Positions 7,235 to 15,121 of a stretch of DNA of 20,501 bases are shown piece by piece. The stretch comes from a virus. The notes under the pieces are model-generated. The model saw nothing but the letters and a program-made list of their open reading frames with translations. It made no database searches and was not told the origin of the DNA. Within the stretch, counting starts at the first letter, position 1; every line of letters begins with the position of its first letter. The stretch is taken from IMG/VR virus record IMGVR_UViG_3300025532_000328, positions 1 to 20,501 of that record; one strand, 5' to 3'. Position numbers and translations under genes: made by a program.

Positions 7235-10200
7235 TTAACTTTCGACGATGTGCACCGGGGAGTCGACGTCAAGTTCGCCCCGGCGGTAAGCGTTAATTGC
7301 GTCCTGCGTGCTGCGATATACCCTGGGCTTAGCTTTTTTATCGATGCGGCTCGAGGCAAGATACACACCGGTCTGATAGTCCGCGTTCGGCACGTAATGC
7401 GCCTTGAAGTTGGATGTTGCAAAAAGGTTTTTGCTGGGAAGCATCTTTTCGACTGCTTCTTTTGCAGCGTCTTCTGTGCTGGGAACGTGATATTGCATCG
7501 CGTCTCCGTCAAAGTCGGCACCAAAACCTTTTGTAATGACCGGATTAACCTCCATGACCTTGTTTTTTGTAAGCTTTGGATAGAACGCCATCATACCGTA
7601 TCGGTGCAGAACCGGCGCACGGTTGATAACGATAGGCCGAGACGACATCTGGGTCTCCAGCTCTGCCATCGCCTGTTTATTGCGGTCTTCGACAGCCTGC
7701 AGCGCCTGCATGCGCGGTAACCCGCGGCGCACTAGCCCGCGCACAACAAACGGCTTGTAAACGGCCCAGGCCTTGTCTTCGGGCAGCGCGACCTCGTCCA
7801 TGTTCAGGTCTGGGTTCGGCGTGATCACCGCCCGGCCCACAAGGTCAACCGTGGTGCTGAGCAACTTACGCTGCACGGTGCCGTATTTGGGCGAAGAGCC
7901 AAAAATATGGGACAAGAAGCCTTTCACGCGGCGTTCCTGGTTTTTTGGCTGCGTCGGATCGCCGAGCCCGGTCACGGCTTTCATAGTGTCGTACAGCGCC
8001 AGCCGTTCGTCGCCATAGCTTTCAAGCGCACCAGATGCCTCTTTCAAAGTGCTGTTGGCGTCCAGCAGTTCTTTGTAGAGATAGTTCGCATCGGCAACCA
8101 GGGGCAGTTTTTTATTACCCATTGTGCTGACCGGCCGGAAGAGCGGCGGCAGGACGGGCATTTTTGTCAGCATCCAATCTTTGGGATGCACGCCGGTCTG
8201 CTCTGCGTTCTTCAAGTATCCCAACTTGCGCACCGCAGCGTCGCGCAGGGTCTTCCGGCCGGACTTGATATCTTCGCGCACCTGCTCGAGCATTTTTGGC
8301 AGGTTAATCCGAGATAGCGCGTTTTGAATCGCTTTGGGCCCAGTCTCGTCGTGGATCTTGGCTTCGCCTGCGAGCACGTTCCGGTACTCTTTTTCAGTCA
8401 GCCCAAGCACGCGACGAATAGGCTCTTCCATGACCGGATTCGGCATCGGTTCGTGCAAAGATATCTTTGCCCACCGGTTGCCGCCGTGGCCGCCCGTAAG
8501 TTTTTCGTCGAAGAGGCCGCCAGCAATCGGCTTCAATCGGCCCTTCCAGTCGACGGTTTCAGAATTCTCGATTTCGCGACCGCCCGCCATGTCATCGACG
8601 TCTTTGTCGGTCAACGCCATGATGTGCGTCTGGCTGCCAGTGCGCACGGTGTTAATACCGGCGCCCTTCAGCTGGTTAACGAACTTTTCGTAGACGTGTG
8701 GCACCTTGGGCAACGGCGGAGTGTATCCGGCCATAAATTGCGACCAGTACTCTGGGTTTGCTTGGCCGCGCACCATCTTGGCGTCCCGGATTACTTTTCC
8801 AGCGCCGTGCGACAGTAACGCGCCAAGATCCAACATTCCGACGCGTTTAGCACCTTCGCTGCCGCCCTTGGCCGGAGTGCCTTCGGCTGTGTAACTACCC
8901 ATCGCGCGGCCTTGCCCTTTGCCTTCGGCCGTGTGGTGCAGCTTCATAAAGAACCGGGAACCGGTCAGCACGCCTTTGATCTTACGACCGGTTTCCGGAT
9001 CAACTACGTCCTCGGTATCAGAGAGGCCGTGCTTCCCAAGCTCTTTTTGAGCGAAATCAACAAGATCAACACTGCCGTCAAAGTCTTTGAGTTTGAACGG
9101 CTGACCCGTTTTGGCTGCAACTTTTCCAAGCGCGGCCTCGATCACCTGCGCGGGATTCACGCGGCTGATAAGTCCAAGCGGGCTGACCAGCACTTCATAC
9201 GGACTGCCGTCTTTATCGTGCGGCATCTGATGGTCAGGCACAATATCGGCAACAACGCCTTTGTCGCCGTATCGCCCGGTCAGCTTATCGCCAACCTGCA
9301 TTTCCGCCTGTGTTTTTACGACGACCTGCACACCCTTGTTGGTATGCGCAACGTCGGTCACGATACCGGGCGAATGATGATCCCAGGTTTCCGACTCGTT
9401 TGAGAAGTTGCCGGCACGCCCGCGGTGCACTTTGCCGTACGTTGTTTCTTTGGCCTTGGCGTGCAGGATTAGCGGATCACCGAACTGCACAACGGCGCCC
9501 TTCTTGATCGCGCCTTTGTCGTCAAAGTTATCAAGCTGCTTTTTGTCGTACTCGCCGGGAAACAACGCAATAAATGCTTTCTTGCCAGCGTGGCTCGAGT
9601 CTGTCCATTCGGCGGCATGCTGATACATGTGCTCGCTGGTCAGCTTGCGCGCTGTGCTTTGACTGATCACAACCGCGTCTTCGTAGTTCTTGCCGTGATA
9701 CGGCAAATACGCCACGCGCAAATTTTTACCCAGCGCTGCAGAACCGGCCGGATCTGTAAAGTTTGAGTGCGCCAGCAGCTGCCCCGGTTGAATAACGTCG
9801 CCAGGCTGCACCGTCGGTGTTTGATGCCAAAACGTTTTCCGATTGAACGGGTGCTCGTTATACAGATCAATATCGTGTTTGTTGCCGTCGCGATCGCGCA
9901 GCACCATTTTGCCAGGTTCAGTTGAAACAACTTGCCCGTGAAATTGCGCGCGTACAGCGCCCAGCTGCTCGCCCATTTCATCTTCGTGCGACGTGCCGTC
10001 TTTGCCGATAATAGCTGACTGCACGTGTGGCGCTTCAGGTCCAACCAGCGGCAGCGCTTGCGTGAACATGCGGCTCGCCATGATCACGCGGTGGCCCTTC
10101 ATGTAAGACTTCATCGGCACCATGTTAGACAGCGCCGAAAACGTGTTGTCCATGTGCGGCAGGCTGTACTGTACTTGCTCGCGCGGCATGTACTTCATCT

Positions 10201-12643
10201 TGCCGTTGACCATCGCGGCAATCATGGGCAGCGTGCTTTTTTCTTCGCCCGGAAACGCCAGCGGCAATTCAGCCAGCTCGCCGGGTGTTTTGTACGTTGT
10301 CTCGCCTGTGCGCGTGTCAATTACGGGTGTGTAGATTTTGCCATCAGCGCCTTTGCGCGCGCCACGAGCAAAGCGCATGTCGACACCGACTTTTCCGCTG
10401 TTGCCGCACCAAAAACCGCAGCCGCCTTTTCGGCGCACGTAAAGCAGGCCGCCGGGCACGGTCGCGCAATACACCAGGCCGTCGTACTGTTGCCGGAAAT
10501 AATGGCATTCGCCCTTGGGCGTATTCGGCAGCACTTGATGGCTAGTCTGTTTGTGTACGTGCACGACCCAGCAGCCGCCGACCGCTGCGTGAGGGCGCTT
10601 GTCGCGCTCGAACACGACTTTGCATGAATAACCCAGCCCAAAAGCCAGCCGCTCAAAATCAAGCGCGAGCTGGTGGCTGGCAGTGCAAAAACAAGTTCTT
10701 TCGCCGCGCTTGTTCTTGCGCCCTTCACTTTTCATCAGCGCGTCAAACAACCGAAAGCGGGCAGAAACCGGCGCATCCAAGAACTCTTCTGGGATCCAGC
10801 GGCCCGGGCTGCCGTGGAATTGCTTGAAATACGCCGCAACTTGTTTTGTCGCGATCGAAAACGCCTTGCCGTGATAACCCCACTTAAACGGCAAGCGGCT
10901 CAACAACGCGCGGATTTGGTCGCAGTTTTCCGGATTGTGCTTTTGGCACTGCGTGATCTTAATCTGAAATTGCGACTTCTCCGGGCGATACACGCAGCTG
11001 CCCTCGCCCAAATACCAGCCGAGCAGTTCTGCCCAATCGTCCAACAAAACGTTGCCGACGACAACCCGGTTATTGCTCTCGTAAACCGGCGCCGGAATGC
11101 TAAACACGGCGGCAGAAACGCCGCTGTACGGGTCAAAACCGGCAGAAAGAACACCGCGAAACTTCAAGTGTGTCGTTTCGGCGGATTCGATTTTGTACGG
11201 CGCGCCTTCGTAAAGCGAGCGCACATACATCCGGTGATTCGGCGTCACAAGATAGTTAATCTTGCCGGTAGCAGCGCCGTACATTTCGCCGACGTAGCGC
11301 GATTCGTGCAACTTTTCTGCCTTGTGGAACTCGAGCTGCCCGGCGACCAGGCAGGCAAACTCGTCTCGCTCGGTGACGTCTGGCCACTTTTTCCAGCCAC
11401 CGCGCGTCATAACCTCGGTTTGACTGTCGTAGCACTCGGGCGTGCGCAAGAAATCCACAAAACCAAGATGACTCGGCTGTACGCTGCGCGATTCTTGCGG
11501 CACGGCGTCAAGCGACCCGATGCCGCCTTCGCCCATGCGGGTCACGCGGGATTGATGATCGAAAATCTCGGCCGGATTGATTTCTTCAAGCGAGCTGCCC
11601 AACCCAGAGCCAATCAACGCAGCGCTGATGCCCTTGTTGAACACGCCAGTCGGAAGCCGATCAAGATTTTTCTTGGCGGTTGCTTTCCAGAGAATCTGCC
11701 GCAACGTCTGCCGATCTTTTGTAAACCGCTCGGCGATCAAATCTTCCGGACCCACAACAGATTGGTACGCCATGGCGTCGCGATCGTCCGGGTCGGCTTC
11801 TTTGCGATTGAGCGCGATGAGCTTCTTAGTGATCGCCAGAATTGCGTCCGGCGTAAGATTTTTGTATTCAGCGCCGAGCGTGCGCCGCGTGACATCTGGA
11901 TCCATTTCCATGCGCGCAAATTCGTCGGCGATGGCTTTTTGTTTGCCGGCCGCGTCAATGCCCGGCACTGGTTTGTACACAAGTCGCTGGTACAGTTTGT
12001 CTAACGTGCCCGCGTCGCCTTTCTGCATATTGACGGCTGTAATGTCGTTGCCCCACGCAGCACGAATATCCTGATCGTGCGCGCCCATGGCTTTCAACAA
12101 TGGCAACAGCGGAATTTTGGCCTGCCCAATATTGATGTTGAGCACGCCGGTTTTTGGATCCAAAAAGTAACGGTGCATGCGTCCTTTGCCAGGAAGCACA
12201 TTGACGTGGGCTTCCAGCTCGCCGTTATCTTTTTCACGGGTGTAGACGCCGGGCTTCAGCCGCATCTGGTGTGCCAGCGTGTATTCAACACCGCGGTTCA
12301 CAAACGTGCCAGAATCCGTGAGATACGGCACATGCGCCAGTGTTGTTTGCCGGCGGGCGATTGGCTGGCCCGTCACATTGTCGGTAAGCGACCACGTGCC
12401 GGTCATACGCCGGTGCATAGAGTTACCGGTCAAAATAGCCGTCTTTTGATCAGCCTTGGTAAAACGCTCCGGCCCCGTGTACTTCACATCATGAAGCTGG
12501 AGCGTATAGAGATCGTTTTTAACCGGCTCAAGCGACGACGCACTGCGGAGCGCGCTGTCAAAGATGTTGTTACGCAGCGAACTGATGTCGCCAAACGCGC
12601 GCATTTGCGGCGCCGGAGAACCTGGAAGCATCGAGTCTGGCAT
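7235..12643 (-). CDS. Phage RNA polymerase beta / N-terminal beta-prime fusion, interrupted by an intein (1802 aa precursor, 1457 aa mature)
   Basis: Start ATG at 12643, weak upstream GAG. Beta landmarks: TDSGTFVNRGVE and KPGVYTREK (N-terminal lobe); FDHQSRVTRMGEGG (361-374), matching the rifampicin-site HKRRISALGPGG; LRTPE, matching IETPE just before the intein; NYEDAVVIS (986-994); LTGRYGDKGVV (1121-1131), matching AGRHGNKGVV; GSYTAEGTPAKGG near the end of beta. Beta-prime follows without a stop from about residue 1362: WKGRLKPIAGGLFDEKLTGG, MPVLPPLFRPV, VINRAPVLHRYGMMAF (1672-1687) and the catalytic GADFDGDAMQYHVP, with Asp1710, Asp1712 and Asp1714 as Mg ligands (7502-7516). The beta-prime N-terminal zinc-binding domain is missing. 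The exteins contain no cysteine. The chain stops about where cyanobacterial rpoC1 ends. No sigma, alpha or omega gene is in the window. Identity is certain; virion versus non-virion use is unknown. Confidence 0.96.
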   Translation of the reverse strand: MPDSMLPGSPAPQMRAFGDISSLRNNIFDSALRSASSLEPVKNDLYTLQLHDVKYTGPERFTKADQKTAILTGNSMHRRMTGTWSLTDNVTGQPIARRQTTLAHVPYLTDSGTFVNRGVEYTLAHQMRLKPGVYTREKDNGELEAHVNVLPGKGRMHRYFLDPKTGVLNINIGQAKIPLLPLLKAMGAHDQDIRAAWGNDITAVNMQKGDAGTLDKLYQRLVYKPVPGIDAAGKQKAIADEFARMEMDPDVTRRTLGAEYKNLTPDAILAITKKLIALNRKEADPDDRDAMAYQSVVGPEDLIAERFTKDRQTLRQILWKATAKKNLDRLPTGVFNKGISAALIGSGLGSSLEEINPAEIFDHQSRVTRMGEGGIGSLDAVPQESRSVQPSHLGFVDFLRTPECYDSQTEVMTRGGWKKWPDVTERDEFACLVAGQLEFHKAEKLHESRYVGEMYGAATGKINYLVTPNHRMYVRSLYEGAPYKIESAETTHLKFRGVLSAGFDPYSGVSAAVFSIPAPVYESNNRVVVGNVLLDDWAELLGWYLGEGSCVYRPEKSQFQIKITQCQKHNPENCDQIRALLSRLPFKWGYHGKAFSIATKQVAAYFKQFHGSPGRWIPEEFLDAPVSARFRLFDALMKSEGRKNKRGERTCFCTASHQLALDFERLAFGLGYSCKVVFERDKRPHAAVGGCWVVHVHKQTSHQVLPNTPKGECHYFRQQYDGLVYCATVPGGLLYVRRKGGCGFWCGNSGKVGVDMRFARGARKGADGKIYTPVIDTRTGETTYKTPGELAELPLAFPGEEKSTLPMIAAMVNGKMKYMPREQVQYSLPHMDNTFSALSNMVPMKSYMKGHRVIMASRMFTQALPLVGPEAPHVQSAIIGKDGTSHEDEMGEQLGAVRAQFHGQVVSTEPGKMVLRDRDGNKHDIDLYNEHPFNRKTFWHQTPTVQPGDVIQPGQLLAHSNFTDPAGSAALGKNLRVAYLPYHGKNYEDAVVISQSTARKLTSEHMYQHAAEWTDSSHAGKKAFIALFPGEYDKKQLDNFDDKGAIKKGAVVQFGDPLILHAKAKETTYGKVHRGRAGNFSNESETWDHHSPGIVTDVAHTNKGVQVVVKTQAEMQVGDKLTGRYGDKGVVADIVPDHQMPHDKDGSPYEVLVSPLGLISRVNPAQVIEAALGKVAAKTGQPFKLKDFDGSVDLVDFAQKELGKHGLSDTEDVVDPETGRKIKGVLTGSRFFMKLHHTAEGKGQGRAMGSYTAEGTPAKGGSEGAKRVGMLDLGALLSHGAGKVIRDAKMVRGQANPEYWSQFMAGYTPPLPKVPHVYEKFVNQLKGAGINTVRTGSQTHIMALTDKDVDDMAGGREIENSETVDWKGRLKPIAGGLFDEKLTGGHGGNRWAKISLHEPMPNPVMEEPIRRVLGLTEKEYRNVLAGEAKIHDETGPKAIQNALSRINLPKMLEQVREDIKSGRKTLRDAAVRKLGYLKNAEQTGVHPKDWMLTKMPVLPPLFRPVSTMGNKKLPLVADANYLYKELLDANSTLKEASGALESYGDERLALYDTMKAVTGLGDPTQPKNQERRVKGFLSHIFGSSPKYGTVQRKLLSTTVDLVGRAVITPNPDLNMDEVALPEDKAWAVYKPFVVRGLVRRGLPRMQALQAVEDRNKQAMAELETQMSSRPIVINRAPVLHRYGMMAFYPKLTKNKVMEVNPVITKGFGADFDGDAMQYHVPSTEDAAKEAVEKMLPSKNLFATSNFKAHYVPNADYQTGVYLASSRIDKKAKPRVYRSTQDAINAYRRGELDVDSPVHIVES
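10400..11434 (-). mobile_element. Intein with LAGLIDADG homing endonuclease inserted in the RNAP beta ETPE|G motif, 345 aa
   Basis: Precursor residues 404-748. Splicing block A begins at Cys404 (CYDSQTEVMTRGGW). Block B is VTPNHRMYV (His470). Endonuclease motif 1 is LLGWYLGEGS (540-549, acidic Glu547) and motif 2 is LFDALMKSEG (632-641, Glu640). Block F is GLVYCATVPGGLLYVRRKG, and block G ends WCGN748 followed by Ser749 of the extein. Removing it restores HLGFVDFLRTPE-SGKVGVD, which lines up with the bacterial beta motif HYGRVCPIETPEGPNIGL. That fixes both splice junctions. The penultimate residue is Gly instead of the usual His. Both acidic endonuclease residues remain, so it may still be mobile. 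It holds 13 cysteines while the host protein has none. Confidence 0.93.
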
Positions 12644-12648
12644 GTCGA

Positions 12649-13482
12649 TTACTCATGTGTCGGCTGCGTGGCCATCTGCTTAATCTGCGCCAGCTGATCG
12701 GGATCAACGTACACGTCAGGCAATCCGCGCATCCGCGCTCGGCTAGCCCGCGCCTTCGCAACGTTTTCGCCGCGCGTGCGCTCTGCTGTGCGATCGTACA
12801 TGTACTTTCCGCCAACACCGGCAGCGGCAAGAGACGCCAGTACTTGCGTCGTCGCGACGCCGTGCGGCACGGTGTTGGTCAAAAAGTTCCACGGCACGCT
12901 GAGCACGTCTGTAATGCTCGGCGCGGCCCACTTTTCATATACGGCGTCAAGCGCGGCCGCAGACTTGTCTTGTCCGCTGAGAATGGCGTAATAGCGCTGG
13001 CGTTCTTTTTCAACCTCATCCTTGGCTTCTTGCTTGTCTTTGTGCTTCACAATGGAATTGACCAGCGCCCCACCACCTAAAACGCCGCCGCCCAAAGCGC
13101 CAAAATTCATCGCCGTACCGAAAGCGTCCCGATACAGGTTGGGCATATACGAGCCAAGTTCGTCGCCCGACCGCAACCCAACCGGGCTAAAGATCGTGTC
13201 GGAAATACGCCCCGGAACAGAGCCAATCAAACTGGCGATATTGTTGTAAACGTTTTCAGTAGTTGAGCTAGCCGTCTTGACGTCTGGGGCCGCAAGCGTG
13301 GGTGCACCCGGGGCAAAATCCTGATAGCTAGTTTCTTTCTTGTTGGCCGGCTTCAACGCTCGAATAAGCTGCCACAGCGCCATACCGCCGACGCCGACAC
13401 CAGCGCCGGTCGCCAGGTTTGTCAAAACCTGTTTGCCTAATGCGGCCTCGTCAAACGCAGCTGTTTTGTTTGCTGTAGTCAT
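12649..13482 (-). CDS. Gly-rich multi-TM protein next to RNA polymerase, 277 aa
   Basis: I chose the ATG at 13482 (MTTANKTAAFDEAALG), five bases after the previous stop, with a weak AAAGTGA. An in-frame ATG at 13524 would overlap the previous gene by 37 bases and remains possible. Three hydrophobic Gly/Ala-rich segments lie near 22-43 (GAGVGVGGMALWQLI), 123-145 (FGALGGGVLGGGALVNSIV) and 205-228 (LASLAAAGVGGKYMY). A very charged helix (KDKQEAKDEVEKERQRYY) sits between the second and third. The C-terminus is basic. No cysteine is present. The gene lies immediately upstream of the RNA polymerase fusion, six bases apart. A channel-forming ejection protein would fit; nothing proves it. Confidence 0.7.
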   Translation of the reverse strand: MTTANKTAAFDEAALGKQVLTNLATGAGVGVGGMALWQLIRALKPANKKETSYQDFAPGAPTLAAPDVKTASSTTENVYNNIASLIGSVPGRISDTIFSPVGLRSGDELGSYMPNLYRDAFGTAMNFGALGGGVLGGGALVNSIVKHKDKQEAKDEVEKERQRYYAILSGQDKSAAALDAVYEKWAAPSITDVLSVPWNFLTNTVPHGVATTQVLASLAAAGVGGKYMYDRTAERTRGENVAKARASRARMRGLPDVYVDPDQLAQIKQMATQPTHE

Positions 13483-13487
13483 AGTTG

Positions 13488-13835
13488 TCACTTTGGCGGC
13501 AGCATTCCGTACACCTGAAACCATTCCAGCCAGGCGCGGTAATGTTTTTTTTCTTCATCCCAGTTGTCATTACGACGCACAAGCCTGTACCAGCCATTGA
13601 CTATTTTATCATTCACGTCGTCAAACTCGGCTTTTTGGGCGTCGTCCCAAAGCTCAAACATTTTTGACTTAAAGTCCAGCCGAAGATCGAGATTATCAAG
13701 CTCGGCCTGCTTGAGATCGGGCTGGGGGCCCGGGCGTTTCAGCACAGGGAAGCCGTCTGGCGTACCGGGCCAATTCAACTGCGCGCCGCCGTGCGCCGGG
13801 CCGCCTAATTCACCGTAGTACTTGTGCATGCTCAT
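13488..13835 (-). CDS. Hypothetical acidic/aromatic protein, 115 aa
   Basis: The start at 13835 (MSMHKYYGELGGPAHGG) has TAAGG about 8 bases upstream; an ATG two codons later is possible. The first 40 residues are Gly/Pro-rich and look extended. Residues about 42-110 are helical, charged and rich in Trp/Tyr/Phe (FELWDDAQKAEFDDV, WYRLVRRNDNW, YRAWLEWFQVYG). There is no cysteine and no TM segment. The gene ends five bases before the chosen start of the next gene. No family is recognised; a soluble virion or assembly protein is possible. Confidence 0.68.
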   Translation of the reverse strand: MSMHKYYGELGGPAHGGAQLNWPGTPDGFPVLKRPGPQPDLKQAELDNLDLRLDFKSKMFELWDDAQKAEFDDVNDKIVNGWYRLVRRNDNWDEEKKHYRAWLEWFQVYGMLPPK

Positions 13836-13845
13836 AATTTACGCC

Positions 13846-14220
13846 TTACATGGCAGATCGGTACTGCTTCGACTTCCTGTGCGCTTGCAGCCGGTCGGCG
13901 TAAACGCGGTACGTGTGCGCCAGCTCTTGAGCTTTCACCTGATCTTCGTCAATTTTTGGCTCGAGCATCTTTGCCGCACCCCAACCCCCCGCGGCGCCGG
14001 CAGTTAAACCTCCAGCGACGGGCAACCAGTACAGCGCGTTCATTGCGGACGGCGCAAATTTACTGGTAGTACTCATCGCAGCCCGTAGTGTTGCCAACGC
14101 CGTAAGCGGATTGACAGCGACTTTTTCAAGCCGGGCTGTTAACTGGTCGCCTGTAAGGCGCTCTTCCGCACACCGAGTCAAAAAACCTAACTTGAAAGCT
14201 TCTTTAGCGGCGTCAGACAT
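13846..14220 (-). CDS. Small Gly-rich single-TM protein, 124 aa
   Basis: The ATG at 14220 overlaps the previous stop by one base, so it is probably coupled. The N-terminal amphipathic helix (AKEAFKLGFLTRCAEERLT) is followed by a Thr/Ala-rich helix. A Gly-rich hydrophobic segment at about 62-85 (LYWLPVAGGLTAGAAGGWGA) and a charged C-terminal helix (about 90-118) complete it. The Gly-rich membrane segment followed by a charged helix repeats the layout of the larger protein at 12649-13482. This suggests related roles, possibly internal virion or ejection components. That is inference from composition only. Confidence 0.68.
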   Translation of the reverse strand: MSDAAKEAFKLGFLTRCAEERLTGDQLTARLEKVAVNPLTALATLRAAMSTTSKFAPSAMNALYWLPVAGGLTAGAAGGWGAAKMLEPKIDEDQVKAQELAHTYRVYADRLQAHRKSKQYRSAM

Positions 14221-14708
14221 CAGAAATCTCCCGGCAAAATGAGTTTTTTAGGCTGCGCGCCCAGCGTGAAATCAGGCATGACGTGTTTGCCGGTATTTTG
14301 CCCCAGCGGCAGCGCACCAGGCGCGGCGGTCTTAAAGTTGGCTGCCGCGGCCAAAGACACGCGGCTCCGACTGTGCGGGCGGTGTCGCGCAAACCAGGCT
14401 GCGACCTCGGGGTCGTCGCGATCGCCTTGTTCTTTAGCCTCTTTGCAGCACGCCACCATGTTCTCAATTGCCTGCTGTAACTCCAAACGGTCGGAAACAA
14501 TCCAAGCGCGCCCAGGATTGCTAATTGCCTGCTGCCGCAGCCTTCCCGCTTCGTCGGAAATGGCTTTTGCTCGCAAAAGAAACTCTTTTCGCGTCAAAAC
14601 GAAAAAAGAGCCGTCGTCTTCGTCGTGCAAGCAGACAAAACCGTTGCGGGCGTAAAACTTCAGGCCGCGAAACGTGTAACATTTTCCCGTGACATCAGCG
14701 ACAGGCAT
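14220..14708 (-). CDS. Hypothetical protein, 162 aa
   Basis: The start at 14708 (MPVADVTGKCYTFRG) has AAAGGT at about 8 bases. The N-terminal 45 residues look beta-rich (FRGLKFYARNGFVCLHD, SFFVLTRKEFLLRA). A helical region follows (about 46-110) with a Cys-Cys pair (MVACCKEA), then a polar, less ordered tail that ends MPDFTLGAQPKKLILPGDF. The stop overlaps the next start by one base (TGATG). No family is recognised. It sits in a run of small genes just upstream of the RNA polymerase block. Confidence 0.7.
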   Translation of the reverse strand: MPVADVTGKCYTFRGLKFYARNGFVCLHDEDDGSFFVLTRKEFLLRAKAISDEAGRLRQQAISNPGRAWIVSDRLELQQAIENMVACCKEAKEQGDRDDPEVAAWFARHRPHSRSRVSLAAAANFKTAAPGALPLGQNTGKHVMPDFTLGAQPKKLILPGDF

Positions 14709-14717
14709 AAAACACCT

Positions 14718-15110
14718 TTAGTTGCCAAGTTTTCCGGGCGGGCACTTACCGTCCGGGCAATTTGCGGGCAACGTAGTAGCCGGCACGCTTTGCACGGGAG
14801 CAGCGCGGAAGAGCGCAGGGGCCGGCGGCATTTCGCGCAGGGGAAGCGTCGTAACTGGCAGCACGCGCCCAGTCCCTTTACACGGTTTACATGTGTTCAT
14901 GACAATCCCGTCGCCGACTTTTCCGACTCCGTTGCAGTTGGGGCAGATGTCGCCGGGCTGCGGGATTGTTTTGTCGGGCGTACTAGGAAGCAGAGTAGCA
15001 TAAGCAGCCTCTGCAGCGACCACGGCGACATAATCTTTCGCGGGCGCTTGTGCATTGGCTGTACCCGCGGCAGCTGGCGCTGAAAACAACAAAAAAAGCC
15101 ATTCAAACAT
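14718..15110 (-). CDS. Secreted protein with DnaJ-type CxxCxGxG zinc motif pair, 130 aa
   Basis: The start at 15110 (MFEWLFLLFSAPAAA) has AAGGAG with a 7-base spacer. The first 20 residues look like a signal peptide with a likely cut after TANA. Residues 56-63 (CPNCNGVG) and 74-81 (CKPCKGTG) are two CxxCxGxG repeats, as in half of the DnaJ cysteine-rich domain, and probably bind one zinc. The rest is Pro/Ala/Thr-rich, with a second Cys pair near the C-terminus (Cys118, Cys123). There is no J-domain, so this is not a DnaJ chaperone. The motif may serve as a small zinc knuckle for binding protein or RNA, or as an extracytoplasmic redox site. The role is unknown. Confidence 0.75.
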   Translation of the reverse strand: MFEWLFLLFSAPAAAGTANAQAPAKDYVAVVAAEAAYATLLPSTPDKTIPQPGDICPNCNGVGKVGDGIVMNTCKPCKGTGRVLPVTTLPLREMPPAPALFRAAPVQSVPATTLPANCPDGKCPPGKLGN

Positions 15111-15121
15111 GGGCCTGCTCC

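Noticed and set aside
10673-12004. Long plus-strand open frame (443 codons) opposite the intein and beta
   Set aside because: The opposite strand shows certain RNAP beta and intein motifs throughout. The plus frame has shadow-like composition.
4428-12643. Host rpoB/rpoC fragment captured by assembly error or horizontal transfer from a bacterium
   Set aside because: The genes lack both beta-prime zinc sites, are shorter, are Cys-free, are organised unlike any bacterial rpoBC operon and sit among virion and lysis-type genes.
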